64,000 nt of DNA from assembly GCA_034640345.1 (NCBI GenBank), contig JAXRVH010000037.1, forward strand, positions 274,333 to 338,332. Reading direction: 5' to 3'. Of the stretch, positions 33,073 to 45,081 are shown piece by piece. The translations under genes and the position numbers were made by a program. Each line of letters opens with the position of its first letter. Position 1 is the first letter of the stretch. The notes under the pieces were generated by a model, which saw nothing but the letters and a program-made list of their open reading frames with translations, was not told the origin of the DNA and did no database searches. The DNA comes from Drechslera avenae. Its lineage: Eukaryota > Ascomycota > Dothideomycetes > Pleosporales > Pleosporaceae.

Positions 33073-35634
33073 ATGACCATGTCAAATATGCCAATAGCTT
33101 TCGCGGATGTTTGCAGCCTCCTGCAGAGCGTCGAAAATATTACTGCACGGCGACCACGGCTGCCGGAAAAGAAGGAAAAGGAAAAGGTCCATGTAATCAT
33201 CTCGAACTGGTTCTGCAACCAGAGGGACGCCCTCGATGACCCAGAGACAAATAGTGGCGCAGTACTATCTGCTCTATTCCCGCATCTGAGAAAAGATCGA
33301 GTGTATGGCCTACAAACACCGAGGCTTGCCAGGAAGCTTGAGAAGCTGCTTTCTCTCAACCACGGCCAGAACACATTATACAATGGGTGGAAGGCCGGAG
33401 CTCATGGTGACCTGGGCATCTATACAGAACGCGCCATGAAGAAATGGGACGCTACTTGGGACAACGTCAACATTAATTTCCCTATGGACCGTATCGACCG
33501 GCTGTTGGTACAGTTAGCAAGCAGGAATCGGTTTTCCGACGAAAACATCCGGAGCAAACGTAACCGGGACTTCAATATGGACACAGAACTAGGATATATT
33601 TTCAAAAGACTCAAGTCCTGGGAAGCAAAGTGGTTGGTTCGTATCATTTTACGAGACCACTGTACAATCAAACTCGACGAAAAGTATGTTTTGGAATGCT
33701 ATCACTTCCTTCTACCGGATTTGTTGAAGTTCCAAAACGACTTCGACACTGTCTTTGGTATGCTCAAAGGAGAACTGAGGTGCTACCCTGCGGCGCCAGA
33801 ACCTTCCGAGCAAATGGCTATGCGTATTGAGGCGGCGCAGAAACTGAAGCCTGTCGTTGGGATAAAGGTGGGGCGGCCAACATTCTACAAAGCTTGGTCA
33901 TTTGAGCACTGCCTTCAGCTCGTCGGCAAGGGCGCTTGGGCTGCCGAAGTCAAATATGACGGCGAATACTGCGAGATCCACATGGATCTGGACAATGCAG
34001 AAAATCCGATTCGCATCTTCTCCAAGAACGGCAAAGACGCAACGGCGGATCGCGAACCGTTGCATGACATCATCCGAAAAGCTCTGCGGATCGGCCGCCC
34101 TGGCTGTATCGTTAAGAAGAGGTGCATCGTTCTTGGCGAGATGGTAGTGTACAACGACCAGGAAGAGAAGATTATGCCCTTTTCCAAGATCCGCAAGCAT
34201 ATTTCACGATCTGGAACCTTCCTCGGTACCTATCAGGACTCCCTGCCGCATAAATGGGAACATCTCATGATCGTATTTTTTGACGTCCTCGCCCTGGACG
34301 ATCAGCCCATTCTACGTCACAGCCTCCAGGAGCGTCGAGACGTGCTGCGTGACCTTGTCCAAGCCATCCCCGGTCGGTCAATGCGATCAAATTGGACAAT
34401 ACTCTCGTTTAAGACATGGGAGGGCATAACAGACCTTAAACAGGCAATCGCCCGGACACTTGCCGAACGCCAAGAAGGACTTGTTTTGAAACCGCTCCAT
34501 GAACCCTATTTTTCTCTTTGGTCGGAGCAGGTGCCTCGTCAAGCAGGTTTCTTTATCAAGATGAAAAAGGACTACCTGGCAGATATGGGCGGCGAACGTG
34601 ACCTAGGTGATTTTGCCGTCATCGGGGCTAGCTTCGATGCGCAAGTCGCAGCAAAGACTGACGTCAAGCCCTTATATTGGACGCATTTTCACCTCGGCTG
34701 TTGTGTCAACAAAGACGAGGTGATGTGTAGGGGCGCGAAGCCAAGGTTCAAGGTCGTTGCTGGTCTGAGCCTCGACAAGTGTATACCCAAAACTGATGTA
34801 AAGTGGCTAAACACCCAAGGCCATGTCCGCCAAGGTATCTTGCGAGAAGATGGATCAACACGCGAGTTCGACATCAGTCACTCGAAAGGCTACGGCCGAC
34901 GCATGACTGCCATATTTAAGAAACCTTTTGTCGCTGAGATACTCGGTGGCGGCTTCGAACAGCTGCAAAACGAGTCGTTTGAAATGCTGCGCCATCCTCG
35001 CGTGCGGAAGATACACAATGACAGGACCTGGGAAGACTGTGTCACCATGGCTGATTTGAATCATCTTGCTGAAGAAAAGTGGACCGTACCTGACGCGGGC
35101 AAACTGAATGGCCACGCAAGAGACGTGGCATTGTATACGAAGAAATACGCCCGTGACCTGAGCGGCTCCCAAATGACAGTAATAACCGACTACACTACCC
35201 AACAAACGACGCAACGGACCACGCCCCGATCCACACAAGAGACACCGCGCCTACCGCTCCAAAGTGACTCTGTGGTCCAAGAGACCCCACAATACACATA
35301 CAGCACCGTGTCGACAGCTCAGGTCTCTGCCACGAGTAGCACACAAGCCCAAGGTATCCGAGCATCCGGCATGCTCCGCTCATTATTACAAGACTCTGAT
35401 CAGGAACAAGTCCAGCGACAAATGTATCATATTCCACGTCCCCCTTTTACGCCAGTCCTACCAACGCCCCAGTCAACAGCCCAAGGGGGTAGTAGTAGTA
35501 GTAGTACCTCGCCACTAGCAAAAGGAAAAGGACAGAAGAGGAGTTTTGAAGAACCTATCAGTCCGCCCAAACTCAAGCGAAGAAAGGCGGGTCCACTACA
35601 ACCAGTGAATGAAAACGCAGACAAAAGACATTAG
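33073..35634 (+). CDS. DNA-ligase-IV-like ATP-dependent ligase without BRCT domains
   Basis: Single exon, 853 aa. Residues about 10-230 resemble the LIG4 DNA-binding domain (SALFPHLRKDRVYGLQ and KWLVRIILRD). The adenylation domain follows: motif I KYDGEY with candidate nucleophile Lys294, motif III FSKNGKD (316-322), motif IIIa LGEMVVYN, motif IV EGLVLKP (468-474) and motif V IKMKKDYL (495-502). The OB-fold region runs to about residue 655 (KWLNTQGHVRQGIL, FAVIGASFDAQ). The last about 190 residues are Thr/Gln/Ser-rich, with KGKGQKRSFEE and KLKRRKAG as possible nuclear signals, and contain no BRCT. True fungal LIG4 carries tandem BRCTs and an XRCC4-binding segment. Motif I normally reads KxDGxR; here the Arg is Tyr. 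It is probably a LIG4 paralogue, and activity is uncertain. Confidence 0.85.
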   Translation: MTMSNMPIAFADVCSLLQSVENITARRPRLPEKKEKEKVHVIISNWFCNQRDALDDPETNSGAVLSALFPHLRKDRVYGLQTPRLARKLEKLLSLNHGQNTLYNGWKAGAHGDLGIYTERAMKKWDATWDNVNINFPMDRIDRLLVQLASRNRFSDENIRSKRNRDFNMDTELGYIFKRLKSWEAKWLVRIILRDHCTIKLDEKYVLECYHFLLPDLLKFQNDFDTVFGMLKGELRCYPAAPEPSEQMAMRIEAAQKLKPVVGIKVGRPTFYKAWSFEHCLQLVGKGAWAAEVKYDGEYCEIHMDLDNAENPIRIFSKNGKDATADREPLHDIIRKALRIGRPGCIVKKRCIVLGEMVVYNDQEEKIMPFSKIRKHISRSGTFLGTYQDSLPHKWEHLMIVFFDVLALDDQPILRHSLQERRDVLRDLVQAIPGRSMRSNWTILSFKTWEGITDLKQAIARTLAERQEGLVLKPLHEPYFSLWSEQVPRQAGFFIKMKKDYLADMGGERDLGDFAVIGASFDAQVAAKTDVKPLYWTHFHLGCCVNKDEVMCRGAKPRFKVVAGLSLDKCIPKTDVKWLNTQGHVRQGILREDGSTREFDISHSKGYGRRMTAIFKKPFVAEILGGGFEQLQNESFEMLRHPRVRKIHNDRTWEDCVTMADLNHLAEEKWTVPDAGKLNGHARDVALYTKKYARDLSGSQMTVITDYTTQQTTQRTTPRSTQETPRLPLQSDSVVQETPQYTYSTVSTAQVSATSSTQAQGIRASGMLRSLLQDSDQEQVQRQMYHIPRPPFTPVLPTPQSTAQGGSSSSSTSPLAKGKGQKRSFEEPISPPKLKRRKAGPLQPVNENADKRH

Positions 35635-36112
35635 AAAGTTAGAGTACGGTGACGCGGAGAGAAGTCCTGCATGTTTAAGCTAGAAAGGGGTGTGAGAGTA
35701 GAGGTTCATGAGCGGGCCACTGGCGAAAAAAGAAAAAAGAAGTAGAAGCAAAAGGTAGAGGAGCACGTACGTTGTTTGTTTGGAGTGTGATTATCAGTTT
35801 ATAGTTAGATTTTGTATTGTCATTGTTGCTTGTTGAATACCTACCCGATAATACGTCAAGGTTATCAAATTCCATTTTCACCTTCCAATCTCTTTCCACC
35901 ACCATCTTTTGTTACAGCCCATCCTCGTCTACACAGGTGATATATTTCTTCACTAGGTTTATTTCAAATATAAAATGCGCAACATGGATAAGCAACGATT
36001 GTGCTCTTGGATAGTAAATACTTGGTTAATACATCATCTTCTGGCTTTTCGTCCTCGGTCTCGGCCTCCCTTCCCTTTGATCCTCAATATAAACCCCCCC
36101 CCCCACCCCCTT
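35635..36112. other. Convergent spacer, ligase-like gene / WDR89
   Basis: 478 bp holding both 3' UTRs, with a C-rich run near 36096-36111 adjoining the WDR89 stop. Nothing else seen. Confidence 0.5.
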
Positions 36113-37569
36113 TCAATACGGCTTAAACCTCGCCTTCTCCTTCTCCTTCTTATCCTTCCGCCTCTTCTTCGCCGAGCCTGCACCTTCCTCATCCACAGCT
36201 GCGTCTTGTGCTGCGTTGCTTTTCCAGGCGCGGATGTGGCCATCTTCACCGACGGTGTAGGTTGTGTTTGTCTGTTTAGGATGGGTTAGGTTGTGTTGGG
36301 TCTGTAAAAGGAAACAAGGGAAATAGGGATATGGATATGTGTGTTTCAGCGAATCGAAAAGAGGAAAACTCACATGAACATCTGTCAAAACATCTCTCAC
36401 AATCTCCTCGCCATGCGCCCCCTCCATCTGCACTCCGCTCTCAACATCGAGTGAGTAATCCAGCGGCCCGTTTGCGCCTTTAGTGATGGGTATGAGGAAG
36501 AGTTTGGCCTCACTACACAGTTTCATTAGCTTGCAGTCCACAGGACCGGGAACCTTGATGAAAAAGGGGAGAGAGAGAGAGAGGGAAACGTACCTGTGTT
36601 TCCCCGCAGCAACACAAGGCCTATCCCCAATCCAACACATGTCAACAACATACTCGCAGCCCAGCCCCTCCCTCACATCGCCCCAAATCTTCGGACTCGG
36701 CTCCTCCTCCTCTTCCTTCTGGCTCTGCAGCGCAAAGAAACTCAGCGTTTCGTCGGTGCCAATGGCATAAATGTCGGTGCCGGGATACATGAAACCCGCA
36801 TGTGCAATCGCAGATCCATGGTTAATAACTTGGTACAAAGCGTCGTCCTCGTCCGCTTGCGTGGTATCGAAGATATTGACAAGACCATCCGTGCTGGAGG
36901 AGAGGAGGAGAGAGGGGAGGGATGGGTGCAGAGCCAGGGTTGTAATGGTGTCTGTGTGAGAGTCTATGTAGGAGCGGAGGGGGGTCGAGGGGTTACGCTG
37001 GTCCCTGTATGTAGGGTTCAGTTTTGGTGTTTTCTGTTTGTCAGACTGGGTGGGATGAATTACCATAAATAGACTGGGGAACTGTTTGGACCGTCCTCTG
37101 GGTTTTCTATTCCGGCTGCAAGGACGTTGGTGGAGGCGGAACATGTTAGGGCGGAGATGAGTTTATGGGCTGGTGTACCATAGGTTAGCTACAACTACTT
37201 TCCTTTTACATGTAGAGGTTCTGTATTTTTTGGGAACTGACGGCTTTCAATTTCGAGCACTTTTTGCTTGCTTCGTTTATCCCAGAAGCGGATGAATCCG
37301 TCTCTTCCTGCGGTTGCGACAACGTTGCTTGGCGCATCGTTGGCTCGCTCCAGACATGTGATACTTTCATTCGCGTTCAAGACCACACCATCAGGTCGTA
37401 GGTCAGAGGTGTGGAAGCGCAAAGAGTCGTCAGATGAGATGAAGGCTAGCTGATCGGTTAGGGAGTATGTAAGAGGGTCTTGGCGTGGGGCAGTGGATAT
37501 GATTTTGTAGATGTAGGAGCTGGGTGGGAGGCCGGCATCTGTATTGACGGTTTGGCCTAGTGGCTCCAT
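36113..37569 (-). CDS. WDR89-like WD40 repeat protein
   Basis: Five exons on the minus strand: 37569-37242, 37169-37064, 37004-36594, 36512-36374, 36271-36113, giving 380 aa. All phases match. Introns 3 (81 bp) and 4 (102 bp) are multiples of three with no in-frame stop, so an unspliced reading looks like one protein. WD40 signatures: TAGRDGFIRFWDKRS, SSPVYLWDQRNPSTP, SSTDGLVNIFDTTQ and YTVGEDGHIRAWK. The C-terminus is a Lys-rich tail (SAKKRRKDKKEKEKARFKPY). This order and tail match the WDR89 family, a small beta-propeller protein of poorly known function. The start is chosen at MEPLGQTVNTD; the frame extends upstream to 37719 but that part does not look like protein. Divergent from SDH3. 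Confidence 0.88.
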
Positions 37570-38379
37570 GGTTATGCGAGTTGGAATGAGGGTGTCACGG
37601 GAGTTATGGTTATCGTGTTGTGGATGGATTTCATGATAGGTGAAGCTGGAGTTGGGGTTCACAGGGACGAGAAGAGATTTTTCGGAGCAGCGAAGATTCT
37701 TACGGCTCGAGTGAGACACGCAGCATGAGGCTCATCTTCGACCGATATCAATACAGTGAGACTACTCGGAAGACACAGCACCGTACAGTTTGAGAAGATG
37801 CATGTGTCTGCATCCCCACGTCACGAGCAAGGCGGCGTCGAACGTGGCGGCAGCATACGGTGCACTATCAGCGTCATTCTAGGCTCCACGGAGCATGTAG
37901 CTTTTCGACATGCTCCGATAGCCATCTCAACATCACGTCGCAAGATAACATGTAGCCTTGATATGAAACTCGTGCAGACACAGCTTTCGTCAACACAAGC
38001 GATTAATACAGGCGTCCCTCTGCGATCCCTCCAAAGCCCCATCCACTGACATAACGCCAGCAGACAAAGTAGGCCGTCACTCCCGCAGTTCAGCACGCAA
38101 GCGCTCATTGCCGGCGATATCGAGGTTCGTGGAGGAAAAGAAGCTTGGAAGGCAACGGCGAGAAAATGTCGGGTGAGGAAAAACGCGTGACTAAGCAGCG
38201 TAATGCGGAGGCGCTGATTGGATGCATGGGGGACCTCGGGATTCGGGAAGATTTGGGACTTGTGAAGCAGAGTAGCGTAGCGTCAGTGGTTGCTTCACCA
38301 GGACGACATCAACCACCACCACCACCGACAACCCACGGCACGTGAGAAATTGTCGATTGCCATCCGGAGAATCTGCATC
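37570..38379. promoter_or_regulatory. Divergent promoter region, WDR89 / SDH3
   Basis: Start codons lie 810 bp apart on opposite strands, so both promoters sit here. Not gene-bearing: open frames near 37756-38108 overlap on both strands. No obvious TATA near either start. Confidence 0.5.
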
Positions 38380-38997
38380 ATGGCTTCTCAGCGCATATTC
38401 CAGCTCGGTCTGCGACGGGCAGCTGCGCCTAGTTTGAGGGTGCAGCCCGCGGGACGTGTGATGCAGCGGAGGTATGTCATAGCCGTAGCAGCGGCGGCAA
38501 GCTTTATTCTGCCATACCAGCAACAACAGCCGCCATACTAACCAAGATACTCCAGACTCGCAGCAACCGAACACGCCTCGCAATCTGAAGCCGCCGAGAT
38601 CCTCGCCAAACAGCGCATCCACCGACCCGTCTCCCCCCACTTGTCCATCTACAGGCCGCAAATCACCTGGTACGCCTCGTCGCTCAACCGCATCACTGGT
38701 ATCACCCTGTCCGGCTCTCTCTACCTCTTCGGTATCGCATACCTCATCGCTCCCTACACGGGATGGCATCTCGAGACTCAGTCCATGGTTGCGACGGTCG
38801 CGGCTTGGCCTGCAGCTGTCAAGGCGGGACTCAAGGCCTTCTATGCGTTCCCCTTCTTCTTCCATAGTCTAAATGGATTGAGGCATTTGGCCTGGGATGT
38901 CGGTGTCGGATTCAAGAACCAGCAGGTCATCCGTACCGGTTGGGCCGTGGTTGGGTTGACGGTTGTGACGAGCTTGTACTACACCTTTGCGGGATAA
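38380..38997 (+). CDS. SDH3: Succinate dehydrogenase cytochrome b560 subunit (SdhC)
   Basis: Two exons: 38380-38471 and 38556-38997, giving 177 aa. The 84-bp intron has donor GTATGT, branch CTAAC and acceptor TCCAG; a nearer AAG is rejected because phase 2 requires AGA. Residues 1-45 are a mitochondrial presequence (Arg, Ser, Ala, no acids; RRAAAPSLRVQPAGRVMQRR). The quinone-site signature is SPHLSIYRPQITWYASSLNR, and the haem-ligand His lies in HSLNGLRHLAWD. Three membrane helices follow the family pattern. It anchors complex II in the inner mitochondrial membrane and helps form the ubiquinone site, the target of SDHI fungicides in fungi. Confidence 0.95.
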
Positions 38998-39640
38998 GGG
39001 TAGAGCCAAATCTGGAGAGAGTGGGGATTCGGTGGAGGACGATTGAAACAGGATGGCCCTGTCAATCGGTATGGGAACGGGAATGGGATAGCAAGTGGGG
39101 GTTAGGGCGCGGAGTGGGAAGGGACAGCAAAGATCGAGCACATCTAAGAATGATGGCGAAGGGTATGATTGAGCTTTGCAATATGTACATCAACAAATGC
39201 ACACCATTTACAACGTCTCCGACCGACTGTATGAAACTTGGCTCCTACTATAGCATTTTCTGTTCCCTGTATTGTAAACAGGACTGCATTATCGTTTTGC
39301 ACCCCTGGTATGGCGGGACAGTACCTGTGAGTACATTACTGCCCTATCTGGTCACAATTGCTACCAAGGCGGGTCAAGGAGCATCCTGTCTTTGAAAGGC
39401 AGAGGGTTGTTGAATACAGAATTCACTAGTTGTACAATGCTATTCCTGAACTGGCTATGCCGGACCTGCCCGCCTACTAGGACAAACCAGGCTCAAGTAA
39501 GGGCAGAAGACAAAGCGCGCCCTGTCGCCTAGCACATGACTTCGCGTATCCCACTCGTTGGCGCGTAACCGTGTCGGCTCAATGAGGGGGACAAACACCA
39601 ACATCTTGCGCTGGACTGCGCTCCGGAATGAATAGTCGTA
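38998..39640. other. Intergenic region, SDH3 to RAD9/CRB2-like
   Basis: 643 bp with the SDH3 3' flank and the promoter of the checkpoint gene. No further feature seen. Confidence 0.5.
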
Positions 39641-42600
39641 ATGGAGGAATCGCAAGCCCCCACAGTGCTCGGGGAACACTTTTACGATGTGAGTCGCTGG
39701 TCGCATCAACTCTGTGATGGCGCAAGGATACCACAACCCCGGTCGCCGATCATTCACCTCACTCAACTGACTGACGCCACCACCTCAGGATCCATCTCAA
39801 CTTTCCCAGGCCCTCCGGCAACGGGCCTGCAGCGACAAGCCCTTTCGCTTCACCACGTCAACCGAGAGCCTTGATTCAGGCATTAGTACTGTTTCTGCCT
39901 TTACGAGACCGCTGGAAGCCAGCCACGCCTTCCTGCGCGCATCCGTCGGCCTTGTCCAGTTCGATCGCGCTCTTTCCCCGCGACGCGCCACGGCCCCAAG
40001 ACATGTCAAGCCCGCTCTCCCGAAACACCACAGCGCACCCACCAGTACTGGAAATATTCAATTGGACGGAGCAGTCAAGATGTATCACAGCTTCAACATA
40101 ATGGACGCGCCGGGCGATACTCAACCAGATAGTCAGATGATGAAGACATGGACGAGCGGCATATACTCAACAACAGAGGGGAGAGACGCAAGAGTGCCAC
40201 AACCCAGATCCCTTTTTGTCGAGCATGAAGAGGAGGAGGATGAGGACTGCGACGACGATTTGCCTACAGACGATATGGATGTTGTAGCATCGAGCCAACA
40301 AATTCGCGTCCCGACGCCTGCGAGTCCTACCATGATTGATGCCGATGAACAAGGCGGTACTGCGCAGAACAGCCTGGCACCCACGAGCCCGCTCAAATTC
40401 CAAACACCCGCGTTGGCGGGTAGGAAGAGGGCCGGCTCAGGCCAGATGCTGAGCTCAGCTATGCGGACCAGCACGACACCTGGTAGCGTTCCTTCTGCTT
40501 CTTTCTTTTTCGGCAACGAAGGTGAAGGAGAACAACAGCACATATCTCTCACACAAGCCTTCAACAATACACAGGCGCCCACATCACCTGTGGTAGACCG
40601 TCCAAGTGAGGATGTCGTCTTCACCCGCCCTTCGCCCAACTTCATGCATGTGCGACATTCGAGTCCAATACCAGCCTATTCCAGCCCTATCAAAACTACA
40701 CGGCACGATACCCCAAAATCCGAGCCGATTATGCGGTCATCCAGCGTACCACGAACCGATTATGTTACATTGAAGGAGTCACAAGAGAGGCGAAACCGTT
40801 CTGTAGGAAACCAACACAATGTGGTCGTGGAGCAGGATAGTTGGGAAGAGCTCTCCAGGAAGGTAAAGGCTAGGAAAGAAAGAGAGAATACCCATCGCCA
40901 AGCTGCAGAATCTCTTTCACGCGTGTCTGCACCCATGCACTCGTCGCGATTCGACAAGAAGCGTACAATGAGTATGGGATATCCGTCACCTGGTGAGTCA
41001 AGGATGTCGCGCGGCGCAGCTCACGCCGCATCGCATGATGATGACATATTCATGGATGGGCAGTCACAAACCATTGTGATAAACCAGGCGGATAAAAACA
41101 ATACCGATTACTCCACCGATGAAACATCCCAGAGCGCGCGCGACGCCGCACGGACAATAGCCGAGCACAATAGCGTACTGGTTCCAAAGACTTCTTCTCA
41201 CCCCCAGCGCACTCCCTCAGTTCAGCCTTCACGGGATTCCACACAACAACAAAGTCCTTCATCGCAGCAGCAACCCGAGGACCGACAACGAGATTCTGCG
41301 TCAGAATATTTACGAGGGGCATTTCAACCGCACAGCAACAAGGAATCATTCGCTGTTATGGATTCACAGCCCGATGCGACTGCCGACTTTGATAGTGTAC
41401 CACCACCGAAATCACTACGCTTCCCTTCATCGCCAGTCATGAGCCAGTACAGCATCCACCAGACTACAATGGCCACTAAGACCGGATTTACAAGTCAAGT
41501 CATCTCATCTTCAATACCTCCTTTGCCACCCAAATCCAGTCCGGAGATTGTGACGCCAGATGAAGATCGTGTTCCCAGTAGCCCTCCAATCATGGTGCCT
41601 GGCGGTGTAGAGGAGGAAGAAGAAGAAGAAGGCGATTTGGTATATGACGAGCACGCATACGACGAGTATGCAGAGGGAGGCGCGGAGGATGACACAATAG
41701 CATCTCCAGATAATGACGGAGATACGGTCATGGACGAGGATGAAGAGGATTTGCCACTTGCGAAGGAAGAGCCTGAAGACGAGGGTGCTGCAACGAGTGA
41801 ATGCAGTCAGCTGAAAGAAGAGCATGTGGACATGGTGTACCCTGCCAAAGCGGAACTTCCAACCAGTGAGCTAGTTCCAGAAACTCTGAACCAAGAGCAA
41901 CCGGAGGTCGGCGTGCAATACAATGAAGGGTCACGGCGCAATAATGGGACAAATCCACCAAAAGCGCTGCGGATGCAACGTCAAGATACAGTTCCCGAGA
42001 CTGATGCGCTAGATGGAACACAGCCATCTTTCTTTCCAGACAAATTTTCTGAGGACGCCATAGGGGGCAATGCGGCTCTGCAAAATGATACAAACAGCAC
42101 TGGGCATTTCCAAACCGCACAAGAGGAACAATCCGGATCTCAGTCCAATATGCCAGCGCCTCTGAGCTCTAGAGATCAAGGGAGTGATACCATGAAAGGA
42201 GGCAATCGTATTCGCTCCGTCGACGACATCTACAACCTGCCTGATACTCAGCAGTCACCTGTAGAGGAAGACGTGGAAATGCCTCGCTTGAGTGGCTTGG
42301 AAGACGATGAAGATGTGTCCATGTCACGGTCTTCGCCCGCCTTACCATCTGCGAAGAGGCGTAAGATTACACATACTGCCAAGTGCCCTGTTTTTCGCAG
42401 CTCAACAATAACGACAACGGATATGGAGCCGCTTTCGGAGCCGCCATCATCACCACAGCTTCAACAAATGCACCATGCACTAGAGGAGACTCGGCCAATT
42501 GCATCAACCCTGGAACAAGAAGACCAAGGCGCTCGTGCAGCGGCGCGTCTACGGGAAGAGGAGCAAATTCCGTATAAACCGACGACCTCTCTCAAGTCCA

Positions 42601-44429
42601 AGCTCCGGCCAAAGTCTAAGAAGCCGCAGAATCAGAGGCATGGCGCGCTGAAGCCAGTCTCGAGAGACCTCCTAAAGAGCCTGTCTTCGCCAGCGAATTC
42701 GCCTTCGAAGTCAAAGGTGCCCGTTCGTAGTCCGGCAATCACACCCGTCACGCCTTCGAAGCCAAAAGAGATTGCTGCCAAAACGCCAGCTAAAATGCCA
42801 GCTGATTTTGACATGGCTGACGTCGACAACGATACGGCTGGGCCTGCCAGTTCTGCTCCGCCACCAAGCAATGTCGAGAGAACGCTGCGGAATCTATCAC
42901 AGCACAGTGCAACACCACTGGACGATATCATTGTGCCAAACAGAGTATTCGCATCCTGGCCTGGTGGCCACTATTACCCTGCTACGTGTGTCGGTCGTGC
43001 AACGTCTCGGCAACTTCAGATACGGTATGATGATGGTAACACTACGTCGATGGATGCGGTACACGTCCGGGCATTAGACCTTCGTAAAGGTGACCATGTC
43101 AAAGTGGACGAGACAGGCATGAAGAAGAACACTTATATCCTCGTCGGGTTCAAAGACAGGATTGATGACATTGATGGTGAGGAGTTTCCCACTACAGATC
43201 AGCGCGGACATGCGACAGTCGTTCTCGAGGAGAGACCCAGGGACAGCCTGCCGGCAGCCAAAGCGCTTCAATCAGCTGAACAAATCTCGGTACCTATGGC
43301 TAGTATATACTTGACTGCTGGCCTATGGAAGCGTCTAAGAGATCGACCATTCAGCTTCGGATCGCCTATATCACCAGCTAAGACGGCTTCTCACATTGGT
43401 ACTCCTATCGCGGATCCCTTTGCTACACCGTCGTTTACTCGACGTGGAATGGCGATACCGTCAGTACTCAAGGATCTCACCACACGCGCTACATCCGTAG
43501 CCTCGACTGCTCGATCTGGTACTGGTGTGTTTACAAACATGGCGTTTGTACTCACTTCGACTGCTGCCGATGTAGATAAAGAAGTCATTACCAGGACCAT
43601 CAAGAGAAACGGTGGGCAAGTCCTGGAACATGGCTTCCACGAACTCTTTGACTATGAGTCTTCCGATACGCTTTCCTCGTCACAGGGCCGCCGTGGATCA
43701 GCCTCTGCTACCGAGGGATCTATCGGTCTATCACTCAAACAAGCATACAGAGATCTAGGTTTCGTCGCACTTATTTCCGACTCGCATTCTCGTAGCACCA
43801 AGTACATCCAAGCTCTAGCGCTCAACGTCCCATGTCTGCATCTCCGCTGGATACAAGACTCACTCAACGCCTATCGAGCTGCGCCATTCACACGGTATCT
43901 CTTACCTGCAGGTGTCTCCAAATTCCTCGATCCAAACGGCGTTGTTCGTTCTCGCACCATGGCCCCTTACGACCCCGCCAGCGAAGAGACATCCTTCGCC
44001 CAAACTATCCAGCATCGCGATCTCCTTTTCCACAACCAAAACGTGCTCCTCATCACGGGCAAATCGAAAAAGGAGATGGATAAACGACAACCCTTTATCT
44101 TCCTCTCGCATGCGTTGGGTTCCGCGAATGTAGGGCGTTGTGTTGATTTGGATGATGCGGCTGATATGCTCGGTGATGGCAAGTGGAACTGGGTTTACGT
44201 GGATAGCGGTGAACGAGGTGTAGCTGAGGCGGCAGCGACGTTGTTCGGCAAAGAGAAACCAGCGGCTCCGAGTAAAGTTAAGAAAGCGGGTAAAAAGAGG
44301 AGAAGGGATGAAGTTGACGCTGCCCACGATGATCTTGTTGTCAAGGGAGAGTTTGGCGGGAAGACGGTGAGGATCACGTGTGCTGAGTTTGTGATTCAAA
44401 GCTTGATTCTTGGGGCGTTGGTCGAGTAG
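39641..44429 (+). CDS. Rad9/Crb2-type DNA damage checkpoint mediator (Tudor-BRCT)
   Basis: Two exons: 39641-39688 and 39789-44429, giving 1562 aa. The first in-frame ATG of the long exon (40080) is not the start: the frame is open and protein-like back to a CACCTCAG acceptor at 39788 (DPSQLSQALRQRACSDKPFR), and it joins in phase 0 to a 16-codon exon (MEESQAPTVLGEHFYD) with donor GTGAGT. Residues about 1-1050 are disordered and contain several SQ/TQ sites for ATM/ATR-type kinases. A Crb2-type Tudor domain, which in relatives binds methylated histone H4 Lys20, covers about 1060-1130 (NRVFASWPGGHYYPAT). Two BRCT repeats follow (from about 1261 with VFTNMAFVLTS and from about 1425). Expected role: chromatin recruitment and Chk1/Chk2-type kinase activation after DNA damage. 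Confidence 0.92.
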
Positions 44430-44785
44430 TGAAGACGTAACTTTCTTTTTCCTTTTCCTATCGTCTTTGCAACTTTTTGCCGTTTTGAGGCTCTGGGCTA
44501 GGTACGGGATGGGATGGGATGCGATTGTCGTTTTCTTTTTACTGGCGTTGCCTTGTTCAGATATCAAAAGGGATATATGGAGCGTAGATATCATGTCTTG
44601 ACGTCGGTATGTTTGGAGGTGGGGCGGATTTTTCTTCTTCTTCACAATGTACTACTACTACCACCTTTTCATATACCACAGTAGCCTAGGACCCTAACAA
44701 GTCAAGATCTCTGTTAAGAATTCTGCAGGTATTTTGCCTTGTTCTTTCATAAACTCACGCTCTAAAGAGTATAAGAAGATGTGCA

Positions 44786-44821
44786 ACTACTACTACTACT
44801 ACTACTCCTACTACTACTACT
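44786..44821 (+). repeat. ACT/CTA trinucleotide microsatellite
   Basis: About 12 units with one CCT interruption, downstream of the checkpoint gene. Confidence 0.85.
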
Positions 44822-45060
44822 TGATACATTAGTACCGCAATTGACAACATGGACACATCTAACTATATACGGATGAATGTTTTTTTCCAACACCGCCTCC
44901 CCTCCTTGAAGAACAATCAATCAGTTAGAACGATGCTATTGATAAAGAAGAACAATTGCATAGTTAAGAAATTAGTTACAAATTTACACACTTCATCTGT
45001 CATATGTTTTTTTTTGCATATACATTATTTCACAGCTGGAGCATCGTCATGATTATAATT

Positions 45061-45081
45061 ATCATCATCATCATCATCATC
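45061..45081 (+). repeat. ATC trinucleotide microsatellite
   Basis: Seven exact ATC units in non-coding sequence. Confidence 0.85.
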
